A stretch of 19,909 nucleotides of DNA, from positions 1-19,909 of the forward strand of contig MU119774.1 in NCBI GenBank assembly GCA_014904845.1. Reading direction: 5' to 3'. The DNA comes from Acephala macrosclerotiorum. Taxonomy: Eukaryota > Ascomycota > Leotiomycetes > Helotiales > Mollisiaceae. Positions 1 through 12,170 of the stretch are shown here, piece by piece. The stretch's first letter is position 1. Each line of letters opens with the position of its first letter. A model generated the notes under the pieces. That model worked only from the letters and a program-made list of their open reading frames with translations. It was not told the DNA's origin and did not search any database. Both the position numbers and the translations under genes were made by a program.

Positions 1-675
1 ATTTTAAATAATTTTTATATTTAAATAAAAATAATATAAATCGAAATCGAATATATAAAAATAAAAATTAAATAATGTTTTAATAATATTAAAAATTTTT
101 TATAAATTATTAATAATAAAAAAATTATTAATATAAATAATAATAATTATATTTTTTTAATAAAAAATAAAAATATTAATATTAAAAAATTTAAATTTTT
201 ATTTTAAAAAAAAATTAATAAAAATATTATATTATATATGAAATAATTATTTTTAAAACGTTATATTTATTAAATAAATCGATATAAATTTTAATATTAA
301 TTTTTTTATAAAAAAATATTATTTTATATTTATTTAATTAATTTTTTAATTATAAATAATAATGAAAATAAAAATCGTTTTATAATTTATTAATTTTATT
401 ATTAAAATAAAAATTTCATAAAAATTGATTTTTTTTTATTATTTAAAATTGTAAATTATTTATCGTATTTTATATCGTAAAAAATTTTTTATAATATTAC
501 GTTTAATTTGAAATATTTATATTTTTATAAATAATTTATAATTATTTAAATATTTTATTTTTATTTATATTTTATTTTTTATTAATAATATATATTTTTT
601 TTATATTATTATTTTATATTATTTTTATTACGAATAATTTATAATTTATTCGAGTATTTAAAATTTGTATAATCG

Positions 676-690
676 AAAAAAAAAAAAAAA
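676..690 (+). repeat. A15 homopolymer
   Basis: Fifteen consecutive A between a TCG and a TTTATACGCG stretch in copy A. The equivalent place in copy B (about 13745) carries an interrupted A run, and in copy C (17405-17414) it carries CCC followed by seven A. It is therefore a length-variable spot in the family. Confidence 0.7.
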
Positions 691-957
691 TTTATACGCG
701 TTAATAATAAACTCGATATAAAAAAAAAATTAAATCGAAAAAATTAAAAAATTATTAAAAATATAAATAATTAAAAAAAATAATTAAATAATTCGATTTA
801 ATATTAAAATTTATTTTATTTTCAACGAATAAAATAAATATAATTTTTCGAAAATAAAAATATTATAAATATTTTTATTATTTTTCAAATTTATTTTTTA
901 TATTAAATAATATATAATATTCGTTTTTAAAAATTTTTTTAATTAAATTAAATAAAT

Positions 958-1040
958 TTAATTATTAAAAATAAAAAAAATTTAATAAATTAATAAAATT
1001 AAAAAAATTTAATTATTAAAAATAAAAATAAAAATAAAAA
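958..1040 (+). repeat. 51-bp direct duplication inside the long repeat
   Basis: The motif TAATTATTAAAAATAAAA occurs twice with a period of about 51 bases, separated by a stretch resembling AAATTTAATAAATTAATAAA. The same double arrangement is present in copy B (about 14020-14095) and copy C (about 17668-17730). The duplication therefore predates the spread of A, B and C and is a feature of their common ancestor. Confidence 0.6.
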
Positions 1041-2117
1041 TTAAATAAATTAATTTTATTATTAATATTTAAATTAAATTTCTATTTTTGAATATAATTT
1101 TTTTTTATTATTTAAAAAAATTAAAAAATATTTTAATTAAATTCGATTAAAAATTTTTTTACGTTAAAAATTTAATCGATAATTTACGTAAAAACAATAA
1201 AACGAACTAGTAATTACAAATTAAAAACGTAATTAAAAAACGAAAAATTATTAATTTTATATTATTAAATAAATAATTAATATTCGTAAAAAATTAAAAT
1301 TTATTATAAAATAAAAAAATAAATTAATTTAAATAAATTGAATTTTAAACGATTAAAAATAAATAATAATAAAATAAATAATTTTATATAATTAATAATT
1401 TAATTTTTTATTATTAATTGTTTTTTTTTTACGATTTAAATCGAATAAAAATATTAAAATTAATAAATAAAATAAAATAATTAATTTTAATACGAATTTT
1501 AACGTTAAAAAAAAATTAATAATTTATAAATTATTAAAATTTATATTTATATTTATTTTTTAAAATAAATTTATTTTAAAAAATATATTTAATTTTTTAA
1601 TTAAAATTATTCGAATAATATAATCGTTTGATTTTGAAATTTTATATAAATTTCTTTTTTATATTTAATTAAAATTATAATAATAAATAATAAAATCGAA
1701 AATTTTAATATAATTATAATTAAATTTTTTATTATATTATACTTCGAATAATAATATATTAATTATAAAATAATATAATTAAAAATAAAAATAATATATA
1801 TATTTAATTATTTTCGATTAAAAATTAAAATTAAAATTAATTTTTTTAAAATTTTTTTTTTTTAAATAATTTAATTAAATCGTTCGAATAAATTATTTAT
1901 TTTTAATAAATATAATTTAATAAATTTTTAATCGATTTTATTTTTTTTAAAAATTTTATAAAATTTATTAATTATATATTTTTTTATTATTATTTTATAA
2001 TTATTTAATTATTTATTTTTTGTTTTAACGTTTAAAATAATTTATAATTTTATTTTTAAATTTAATAATATATATTCGTATTAATTTAATTTTATTATAT
2101 ATAAATATAATAAAAAA

Positions 2118-2158
2118 TCGATTATTATTAAATTTTTTAATAAAAATTAAATCGATTA
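2118..2158 (+). repeat. 34-bp direct duplication, TCGATTA ends
   Basis: TCGATTA starts at 2118 and again at 2152, giving a 34-base period. Copy C has only one TCGATTA at the same place (18949-18955) and continues directly into the sequence that follows the second copy here. C has lost one unit by recombination or slippage between the two, or A has gained one. Confidence 0.7.
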
Positions 2159-3046
2159 TATTAAAATAAATTGATTTTATTAAATATTATTTTAATTTAA
2201 TAAAATAATTATACGATTTTTATTTATTTTTTATATAATATATATATTATAAATATATAATTTATTTTTAAATTTTATTATAAAATTAATTAAAAATTTA
2301 TCGAATTTTTAAACGTTAAAATAATTTATACGATTATATTAAATAAATTTATTTTAAATAATTATATAAATTTTAAATAATTTAAACGAATAAAAATTTC
2401 ATTTTATTAAAATTTTAATTATTAAAATAACAATTATTATAAAGCGATATAAAAAAAATTATTTTATATAATAATATTAATTTTATATTTATTAATTATT
2501 TACGAAATTAAATTTTTATAAAATTATAAATAAAAATTTTTATTTTTAAAAAATTAAAAAATTAAAATAAAATTATATAATTTTATAAATAAATATTATT
2601 TAATATTAATAAAAATAAATATTATTAATTTATTATTCGAATTTAAAATTATAATAAAAATGTTTTTAATTTTTTCGAATTTAATTTATTTTTTTATATT
2701 TTTATATAATTCGAAATTATTAAATTAAAAATTAATAAATTAAAATCGATTTATAAAAATATAAATAATATAATTAATATTAATAATATAATCGTTTTTA
2801 AAAAATTTAATAAAAGCGAAAAAAATTATATTAAATAAAAAATAAAAAATAAAAATTGATTTATTATTAATAATTAAAAATTAAAAATTATAATTATAAT
2901 TATATTAATAAATTCGACGAATAAAATAAAAAACGATATAAATTCGATTAAAAATTTTAATTTTTTTAAAAATAAACTTTTTATATTATTCGATTTTCGT
3001 TTATTATTAATTTTTTTTTAAAATAAAAATATTTAATAAAATATTT

Positions 3047-4262
3047 AATTTTAATATAATATAATTTTTTATAATAATTATAAAAGTTTTAAACGTTTAA
3101 TAAACGATTATTAATTATAAAAATAATTTTAATATTAATAATAAACGAATTTTATTATTATTTTTTATTAAAAACTTTTTAAATTATTATATTTTATTTA
3201 ATTATAAAATTTTTAAACGTTTAAATACAATTATAAAATTATTAAAATATTATAATAAAAATTTTATATATAAATTTAAACTTTTAAAAAAATAATAAAA
3301 TTAATTAAATAAATATAAAAATTATTATTTTATAAATATTTTTTAATTTATTATTAATTTAAAAAAATTAATTTAAAAAATTAATAATATTTTTATATTT
3401 AATTAAAATAAAAATATAAAAACGTATAATAAAATCGATTAATTTTTTCGTTTTAATAAATTATTTTAAATGAAAAATATTTAATATTTAATAAATTTAA
3501 TTAAAGTTTTTTATTTTTTTTTAATTATTATATTTATATCGATTTTTAATAATAAAATAATTTTAATATTATTATTATTTTTAAATAAATATTTTTTTAT
3601 TATATTTTATTTTATAAATTAATTTTTTTATATTAATTATATTATTTTTAAATTTAAATTTTATAATAAAATACGATTTAAATAATTATTATATAATATA
3701 ATTAAAATTATTTATAATAAAAAATATATTAATTTTATAATAAAAATCGAATTAATTTTTTTTATTTTTAAAAATTAAAATAAAAATAAATTCTTTTTTT
3801 TATAAATATTTTAATTTTTTTAATTATTATTTAAAATTAAATATAATAATATAAATCGTATATATTAATAAACGAAATTTTAATTTAAAAAATAAAATAT
3901 AACGTTAAAATTTCTTTTTTAAAAATTTATTATAAATATAAAATAAAAATATTAATAAAATTTTTAATCGATTTATAATTAATTAAATTCGTTTTTTTAT
4001 TAATAATAATAAATTTTACAAAAAAAAAATTTATATTTAAAAATAAAAAAATTCGATTAATAAATAATTAAAAATTAATATTTATAAATAAAAAAAAATT
4101 ATTATTATTATTTATAATTAATATTAAATTATGAGTTTTATTAAAAATATTAATAAAAATATTAAATGTATTTTAAATAATATTTTTAAAATAATAAAAT
4201 TATTAATTAAAATTTTATTAAATAAAAAAATATTAAAATTATAATTATTTAAATTAAAAAAA
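3047..4262 (+). repeat. Long repeat copy A, right-hand tail
   Basis: This continues copy A beyond the point where copy C leaves the window. It resembles the tail of copy X: 3340-3400 against 10780-10840; 3475-3550 against 10905-10980, both with an AAAGTTTTT-like stretch followed by TAATTATTATATTT; 3740-3790 against 11180-11225; and 4191-4221 against about 11925-11955. Between these anchors the match is loose. It ends where the first 1.1-kb tandem unit begins, so it is probably the right end of the internal region of a former transposon. No open frame or motif is visible. Confidence 0.5.
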
Positions 4263-5360
4263 TATAATTGAAAAATATAAAACGTAATATTTTATTATTT
4301 TTATATTTTTTTTATTTATTTTATTTAATTTATTTAATTCGTTTAATATTTTTTTAATTTAAATTAAAATTTATTTATAATCGTTTTTAACGTTTTATAT
4401 TATACGTAAAAAAAATATATTTAATTATTATAATATTTATAAAAATATTTTTAATTAATATAATTAAATATTATTATTAAAATTTCAAAAAAATTTAATT
4501 AATAAAAAAATATAATAAAAAATAAATAAAAATAAAAAAAAATTCATTTAAAATTTATATAATAATATTTTTTTTATTAAAAAATATTTTAAAATAAAAA
4601 TAAATAAAATTTAATTTAAAATTTAATTAAATTATTTAATTAATAAAAATTTTTTTTTTATAAAATAAAATTAAAATAATTTAAATTAAAACGTATTTAT
4701 AATTTGTTTTAATTTTAAAAAATATTTTAAATATTAAATTTTTTTTTTTTAATTTAAAAAAAAAAAAAAAATTTTATTTAAAAAAAAAAAAATTTATTTA
4801 AAAATTAAAAAAATTTATATTTGTAAAATAAAAAAAATATTCAAATTATTTTAAAATATTAAAAATAATATAAAATTTAAATTTAAAATAAAAAAAAGAA
4901 AATTATAAATAAAATTATAACGAAAATATATATATTTTAAATTATTTTAAAAAATAATTTTTAAATATTTAAAATTGTTTAAATTATTAAAATATTTTAT
5001 ATTTTTTTAAACTTTTTAAAAAAAATAAAAATTTAAAAAATAATTATTTTTTATTTGAATTTGATTAATTATATTTATAATAAATAAATAAAATTTAATT
5101 AATTTGAATTTTATGTAAAATTAATTAAAAAAAATTAATAGAAATAATTAAAAATTTGAAAAATAAAAAAAAATAATAAAAAAGAAATAAAATTTCAAAT
5201 TGTAAAAAATAAATAATCGAATAAATAATTTTTAAATAAATAAATAATTTCGTACAAAATTTGAATTTATAATTTGTTAAAAAATATAAAATAAATATTA
5301 TTTTTTATTAATATATAAAAAAAATAAAAAAAATTTATATATAAAAAAAAATAAAAAAAA
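4263..5360 (+). repeat. 1.1-kb terminal-type repeat, tandem copy 1 (LTR-like)
   Basis: First of two direct, adjacent copies of a roughly 1.1-kb unit. Its beginning, TATAATTGAAAAATATAAAA, matches TACAATTAAAAAATATAAAA at 5361. Internal anchors are TCGTTTTTAACGTTTTATAT at 4381 (against 5495 in copy 2) and AATTTCGTAC near 5247 (against 6343). The right end, about 5310-5360, is a run of A-rich blocks around TTTATATATA; this end recurs at 6405-6455, 12124-12170 and 15450-15515, each time just left of a long repeat copy. That recurring position suggests an LTR. The expected TG...CA ends cannot be read after the mutation, so this stays an inference. Confidence 0.8.
4739..4792. repeat. T12/A16/A13 low-complexity tract
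   Basis: T12 (4739-4750), A16 (4756-4771) and A13 (4780-4792) lie close together within tandem copy 1. Copy 2 has a different arrangement at the same place (about 5838-5935), with about 40 more bases including an ACG. Such runs slip easily in replication and in sequencing, so their exact length is uncertain. Confidence 0.7.
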
Positions 5361-6455
5361 TACAATTAAAAAATATAAAATATAACGTTTTATCGATTTT
5401 ATATTTTTTTATTTATTTTGTTTTTTTTATTTAATTTATTTAATTCGTTTAAATTTTTAATATTTTTTTAATTTGAATTAAAATTCGTTTATAATCGTTT
5501 TTAACGTTTTATATTACACGTAAAAAAAAATATATTTATAAAAATATTTTCGATTAATATAATCGAATATTATTATTAAAATTTAAAAAAAAATTTTAAT
5601 TAATAAAAAAATACAATAAAAAATAAAAATAAATAAAAATAAAATTCGTTTAAAATTTAAATAATAATATTTTTTTATTAAAAAATATTTCAAAATAAAA
5701 TAAAATAAATTTAATTTAAAATTCAATTAAATTATTTAATTGATAAAGATTTTTTTTTTATAAAATAAAATTAAAATAATTTGAATTAAAACGTATTTAC
5801 GATTTATTTTAATATTAAAAAATATTTTAATATCGAGTTTTTTTTTTTTTAAATTTAAAATTTAATAAACGTTTAAAATTATTTTAAATTTAAAAATAAA
5901 AAAATAAATTTATTTAAAAAAAAAAATTTTATTTAAAAATCGAAAAATTTTATATTTATAAAATAAAAAAAATATTCAATTTATTTTAAAATATTAAATA
6001 TAATATAAAATTTAAATTTAAAATAAATAAAAAAAAATTATAAATAAAATTATAATAAAAATATATTTATTTTAAATTAATTTAAAAATTTTTTTTCGAG
6101 TATTTAAAATTATTTTAATTATTTAAATTCTTTAGATTTTTTTAAATTCTTTAAAAAAAAAAATTTAAAAAAAAATTATTTTTTAATTGAATTTAATTAA
6201 TTACATTTATTATAAATAAATAAAAATTAATTAAAAAAAATTAATTAAAATAATCGAAAATTCAAAAAAATAAAAAAAAAATAAAAATTTCGAATTATAA
6301 AAAATAAATAATTAAATACGTAATTTTTAAATAAATAAATAATTTCGTACGAAATTCAAATTTATAATTTATTATAAAATATAAAATAAAAATTTTTTTT
6401 ATTAATATATAAAAAAAATAAAAAAAATTTATATATAGAAAAAATAAAAAAAAAA
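5361..6455 (+). repeat. 1.1-kb terminal-type repeat, tandem copy 2 (LTR-like)
   Basis: Second direct copy of the unit at 4263-5360. The offset between matching anchors is 1096-1114 bases, so only small indels separate the two. Copy 2 keeps more CpG than copy 1 (for example CG at 5394, 5565 and 6097, where copy 1 reads TA or TG), so the two were mutated independently. It lies directly left of copy X. In the LTR reading it would be the left LTR of X, and copy 1 the right LTR of A. Confidence 0.8.
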
Positions 6456-6720
6456 TTATTTTAATACGTTTTATAATTTGTATTATAATATAAATTTACG
6501 AATTATAATTGAAATATATTAAATAAAAAAATATTTAAATATTAAATTTTTATTTTAAAATTATTAATAAATATAATTAAATATATATTTAATAATTGAA
6601 TATAAAAAATAATTATTTTAATTTATAATTAAATATATAAAAAAATATAAAAAATATATAAATAATTTATAAATAAATAAAAATAAATAAAATTGTATTT
6701 AAATAATAAAATTATTAAAA

Positions 6721-6735
6721 TTTTTTTTTTTTTTT
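6721..6735 (+). repeat. T15 homopolymer
   Basis: Fifteen T followed by six A and a further T run, inside copy X. A low-complexity stretch with no sign of function. Confidence 0.6.
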
Positions 6736-7939
6736 AAAAAATTTTTTTTATTTAATTTTTATAAATTTTTAAAATATATTAAATTTATTTTAAAATAAAA
6801 ATTTAATTAAATTATTTATAATTTGTTTTTAAATAAAAATATATTATAAATTAATACGATTTTTAGTAATTCTTTTACGAATAAAATAATAATAAAATTT
6901 AATATATTTAATTTAATTATAAAATTAATTATTTTTAATTAAATTAATAATATTTTAATTATTTTTATAAATAATTATTATTTTTTAATTAAAATTAAAA
7001 TTTTTATTAATTTATTAAAAAGAAAAATTATAATTAAATAATTTTTTTAATAATATTAATTTATTTAATATATTCGATTTTATAAAAAAAAATGCGTAAA
7101 TTAATATTTTAAAAATTAAATAATAATAATAAAATCGAAATTAAAAATACAATTAAAAATCGATTATTAAATATTAAAAATTTTCGTTTAATTCGAATTT
7201 ATAAAATTGTTTAATAATTAAAAAAATTTACGAAATATTAAATTTATATATAAAATATATTTAATATATTTAAAAATTCATTTAATTATAATTATATAAA
7301 TTTCGATAAAATTTAAAAAAAATCGAAAAATAATTAAAATAATAAAAATTAAATTAAATTAAATATTAAATATAATATATATATAAAAAAATTAATAATT
7401 AATTAATATTTTCTTTTTAAATTTTAATTTAATTTTATAATTATTTTTAATAAATATAAATCGATTTAAAGTTTTTATAAGTATTTTAATATTGTTATAA
7501 TTTTATATTTTTTTTTTTTTTTAAAATTTTTAAAAATTTATAATTTAAAAAAAAATATAAAATTCGATATAAATAATTTTAAATAATTTTTATATTAAAA
7601 TAAAAATAATAAATATTAAAATCGAATATTTTAAATTATTTTTACAAAAAATTGAAAATTTTATATTTAATATTTTAAATTTAAATTTTTTTTAAAAAAA
7701 ATAAAATAAATATTATATTATATATAAAATAATTATTTTAAATTATAAAAAACTTTTTAAAATTTAATAATATTAATAATATTATAATTCGTAAATAATT
7801 CGATTTAAATATTTATATTAATTTTATAGTTTATAAATTTAATTATAAAAATAAATATTTTATAAAAAAAAAATATTTTTTATTATTTAAAATTGCGAAT
7901 TATTTAGTAAATTTTATATTATAAAAAAATTTTATATAT

Positions 7940-7956
7940 ATTTTTTTGGGATTTTA
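7940..7956 (+). other. Lone GGG triplet in a 17-bp motif with an inverted twin
   Basis: The 17 bases ATTTTTTTGGGATTTTA are identical to the reverse complement of 17399-17415. I find no other GG or CC doublet in the window by eye. GG and CC are exactly what the mutation process should remove first, so this small patch either escaped it or arose afterwards. Confidence 0.6.
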
Positions 7957-9400
7957 AAAATTTATTTATTTATAAAAAATTTTCAATTAAACGAATAATT
8001 TTTCGATATTTATATTTTATTTTTAATTAAAAAAATTTAATAATTTGAATATTTAATAAAAATAATAATAAAAAAATAATAAATTAATATATTATATATT
8101 TAATAATTCGAGAATTATAATTTTAAAAAAAAATTTAAAAATTTAAAAATTTTAATCGATTTTTTAAAAATTTGTATTATAAATATTTTTCGATTTAATA
8201 TTTTTAATATTTAAATTGTATTTACGTTTTTAAATATATTAATATTTAATTATTCGATAAAAATTTGAATTTTTTAATAATAATTCGTTCGATTAAAAAT
8301 TTTTAAAATTAAAAATTGAAATAATAATAAATTTTCGATTATTTAAAATTTAAAAAAAAAAAATTAAATTTTTTTATTTAATATTTAAAATATTTAAAAA
8401 CGATTTTTAAAATAATAAAATTTAATAAAACGAGATTTAAAATATTAATATTTGAAAAATTAAAATTAAAAAAATCGAAATTTGAAAAATTAATATTTTA
8501 ATAAATATAATTTGAAAAAAATTATTAAAATATTACTAAAGTTTATTATATATTTAAAAAAAATAATAATAAACGATTATTAATTTAAATAACGATTTTT
8601 AATTGAAATATTTATTTTTAAATTTAAATTAATTATAATATTATTAAACGATTAAAAATTAAACGATTAATAATTTAAATAAATCGAATTAATATTATAT
8701 TTTTTATAAAAAAAAAATTTTATAACGCGTTTTTTTTTAAAAAATTTAATTTTTTAAAAAAAAAATAATTAAAAATCGATTTAATATATTTAAAAATATA
8801 AATAATTTTAAATTTAATAAAATTAAAAAAAAATTTAAATTCGATTTATTTTTAAAATTTTTAAAATCAAATTATTATTATATTATTCGTTTAATAATTT
8901 ATAAAATAATATTATAATAAATATAATTATTTGATTTTAAAATTCGATAAATAAATTTTTTTTTATATTTAATAAAAATATTTTAATTAATTTTATTATA
9001 AATAAATTTTATAAATTTTTTCGAATTATTATAATAAATAATAATTTTAAAATAATAAATATAATTAATATACAATTTTTAATCGTTTTATATTTTTAAA
9101 AAAAAAAAATTTTATATAAAAATAATTAATATATTTAATAATTTTTAATTAGTATTTTAAATCGATATTAATATATTTAAAAACAAAAATAATTTTAAAA
9201 TAAATTATTTAATTAAAACGTTTAATAAATTCGTTTATTTATAAATTATAAAATTTTATTAATTTTTAATTAATATTTTTTTTATAAAATCTTTTTTATA
9301 ATTTTTTAAAAATATATTTATTATTATTATTATTTTAAAATAAATAAAATAATTTGTAATTTCGTTTTTAAATTTATTATATTCGAAAATAATTAAAATA

Positions 9401-10440
9401 ATAATAAAAAAAATTTAAAATCGATTTTTTTTTAAAATAAACGAATAAAACGTTTAAAAAAAACGAAAATAAATAAAAAAATTAATAATTAAATTATATA
9501 ATAAAAAAAAAAAAAATTTTAATTTAATAATATTAATAAATTTTGTAATAAATTATTTTATTCGATCGAGAAATTAAAAATTGTATTTTATTATTATATT
9601 AATTTTAATATTTTTAATAATTTAATATTACGTTTAAATAATTAAAATATTAAAATAAAATTTAATATCGTTAAATCGTATATAAATTTTTTTATTATTT
9701 TTATTAAAAATAAAAATATTAATAATTTTAATATTTTCGAATTTAATATTATTATTAATATTATTATAAATATTATAATTTTTATAAATAAAATTACTCG
9801 AAATAAAATTGAAAAAAGTATTAATAATATAATTAATATAATTAATATTAATAATTTAATTATTTTATAAAATTTGAAACAAATTAAAATTTTTTTTTTT
9901 TTAAAAAATAATAATAATATTATTATTAAAAATTTGATTATTAATAATTATATATAAAATAATATTTGAATTATTATTAAAACGATTAAAATTAATTTAA
10001 TTGTAATTTTAATAATTTTAATATTTAATATATTTATATTAAATTATACAATTTTTTAATTATAAAAAATATTGTACGCGATATAATTAATAAATTTAAA
10101 AGTAAAAAAAATAGAATTGAGATTTGTAATTAAAGTAAAATTATTTAAAGTTTATAAAAGTAAAATTAAATTTTAAACGAATTTTTTTATTTATCGAGAA
10201 ATAATAATATTAAATAATTAAAAGAAATTATTTAAAAATTAAAAAAAAAATTTAAATTATTTAAAGATTTTAAAAAAAAAAATTTAAAAGTTTTTTTTTT
10301 CGAATATATATCGATAATTATATATATAATTATAAAATATTAATATTTTAATCGTTTTTTTAAAATAATATAAAAATAAAAAATTTTAAAATTATTTTAT
10401 TTTTTGTATTTATAATTTTATTTTTTATTTTTTTATTAAA
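9401..10440 (+). repeat. Copy X, central part without a clear match
   Basis: By its position this should correspond to A 2060-3000 and C 18890-19890, but I cannot align it reliably by eye. It shares the same composition, including TCGATCGAG at 9563-9571 and ACGCG at 10076-10080. It may be the same element too diverged to follow, or a different inserted repeat. No gene is visible. Confidence 0.35.
10079..10310 (+). other. G-biased, less mutated stretch
   Basis: On the + strand G is markedly more frequent than C here, and much of it is in ApG (AAAGT, TAGA, GAGA). Line 10081-10140 has 6 G and no C, and 10141-10200 has 5 G and 2 C. Elsewhere G outside CpG is nearly always in TpG. The retained ApG means CpT on the other strand was spared, so the decay was lighter or one-sided here. 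Confidence 0.45.
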
Positions 10441-12115
10441 TTTTTTTTTTAAAATAAAAATATTTAATAAAATATTTAAATTCGATATAATAAAATTTTT
10501 TATAATAAATATAAAAATCGATAATATTAAAATTAAATTGATTATATATTAAAAAAATAATATTAATAAATATAAATTTTTTTTTTAATATTTTTTTATT
10601 ATATATTTTTTAAACGATTTTATTGAATATAATAATTGAATAATTTTAAATTTTAATAAAAATTAAAAATTGAATTAAAATAATAATAAAAATTTTATAA
10701 ATAAAATCGAGATTTTAAAAAATTATAGAATTAATTAAATTTAAAAAAATATTATAATCGAATAAAAATTTTATAATTTGTTATTAATTTAAAAAAATTT
10801 TTATTAAAAAAATTAAAAGAATTATTATATTTTATAAAATATAAATTATAAAATCGAATTATAAATTTTATAAATTTTTTAGAATTAGTTTTATAATTAA
10901 TTCGAAATATATTTAATATTAAAAAATTCGTTTAAAGTTTTTAATTTTTTAATAATTATTATATTTGTATTTATTTCGAATAATTATATATATTCGAGTT
11001 TATTTTTTATTTTATATTAAAATAATTTTATTATATACGATTTTTTGAGTTTTTTATTTAATTTTTTTAATATTAAAATCGATTATTTATTTCGCGATAA
11101 TAAAAAATTATAAAATTTATATATTAATATTATTATATTTAAATATTTGTTTATTGTAAAATAATTTTTTAAATAGTAAAAAAATATTTATTAATTAAAT
11201 TTATTATTTTTAAAAATTAAAATAAATTTTTTTTTTTAAAAAAATTTAATTTTATTAAATATTATAAATCGCTAAATAAAATAATTATAATATTTTTCAA
11301 AATAAAAATAATTTTTAAAGAAATTTAAAAACGTTTTTTATAGTAAAATTTAAATTGAATTAAAAAATGTAATCGAGAAAATAAAAATAAATATTTTAAA
11401 AAAAAAATTCAAAAGAAAAAAATTCGTAAAAAAAAATATATTAGTATTCAATTTGAAATTATTCGTACGATAATATAAATAAAATTTTTACGAATTTTAA
11501 TTAAAAATTACTAAAAAAAAATTATTATATTATTTTAAATTGATTAATTAAATAATAAAAAATAAAAATCGAGAATAAAAATCGAATATTCGAATTAAAT
11601 TTTTGAATTAATTTATAGTTTAAAATAAAAATAAAAATAATAAATTAAAAAAAAATTTAATAAAAAAATTAATAATTAAATCGCATATAAAAATAAAAAT
11701 TATAAAAAAAAATAAAAATAAAAATAAAATTTGAATTTTTTGAAAAAATTAAAATATAAATTCGAATAAATTAATAAAACTTGTAAAAAAATAATATTTT
11801 TTTTGAAATTTTATATTTGTAAATAAAATTTTCAAATTGTAAAATTTTAAATTAAACGAAGAATAATTCGAATTAAATTTTTTAAAAAACGTAAAAAAAA
11901 TATTTTTAAATATATTTTAAATATAATAAAATTATTAATTAAAATTATATTATATAAAATAATAATAAAAAAAAAATTCGAGTTCGAAAAAACTTTATTT
12001 AATAAAAATAAAATAAATATAATTTTTAATATAATTTTTTATCGATTTTATTAAAAGATATAAAATAAATATATTAAAATAATTATTTTTAAAAAATAAA
12101 AAAATACAAAAAATC
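10441..12115 (+). repeat. Copy X, right-hand tail
   Basis: 10445-10510 matches A 3010-3075, with AAAATAAAAATATTTAATAA in both. Further anchors to A are 10780-10840 (A 3340-3400), 10905-10980 (A 3475-3550), 11180-11225 (A 3740-3790) and about 11925-11955 (A 4191-4221). From about 11280 to 11890 the correspondence is weak; G is again somewhat more common than C, and X is longer than A in this part, which suggests an insertion in X or a deletion in A. No coding frame is visible. Confidence 0.5.
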
Positions 12116-12119
12116 TTTA

Positions 12120-12170
12120 TAATTAATATGTAAAAAGAATAAAAAAATTTTATATATAAAAAAATTAAAA
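12120..12170 (+). repeat. Stub of the terminal-type repeat right end
   Basis: ATTAATATGTAAAAAGAATA at 12124, followed by TTTATATATA, matches the right ends of the 1.1-kb units (5310-5360 and 6405-6455). The rest of the unit is not recognisable to the left, so only about 50 bases survive. It sits exactly where copy B begins. Confidence 0.5.

Larger units (their letters stand above)
1..3046 (+). repeat. Long repeat copy A, part shared with copy C
   Basis: Aligns along its whole length, in the same orientation, with 16690-19909 (copy C); 250-2040 also aligns with 13240-15110 (copy B). Useful anchors are the ACG at 258-260 against 16975-16977 in C, and the closing stretch at 3020-3046 against the last bases of the window. 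Differences are mainly C/T and G/A transitions plus short indels. Relative to C it has lost about 35 bp near 250 and about 21 bp near 2045, but it keeps a 34-bp direct duplication at 2118-2158 that C has lost. The window opens inside the element, so its left part (present in C at 15516-16690) is missing. No coding frame remains. Confidence 0.87.
6456..9400 (+). repeat. Diverged long repeat copy X, left and middle part
   Basis: This matches the order of segments in copies B and C, with many more differences. 6456-6490 resembles the start of B (12171) and C (15516), with TTATTTTRATA next to the terminal-type repeat. 6875-7420 follows C 16020-16530, including the ATATTCGATTTTATAAAA block (7070) and the ATTAAATATAATATATAT block (7366). 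7690-7930 follows C 16900-17150, including AAATTGCGAATTATTTA (7891). 9330-9382 follows C 18845-18890, with AAAATAATTTGTAATTTCGT. It is likely an older insertion or a separate subfamily. No coding frame is visible. Confidence 0.6.

Noticed and set aside
4080..4110. ATTATT and similar trinucleotide microsatellites
   Set aside because: In DNA of about 95% A+T such runs are expected everywhere and are not set apart from the background.
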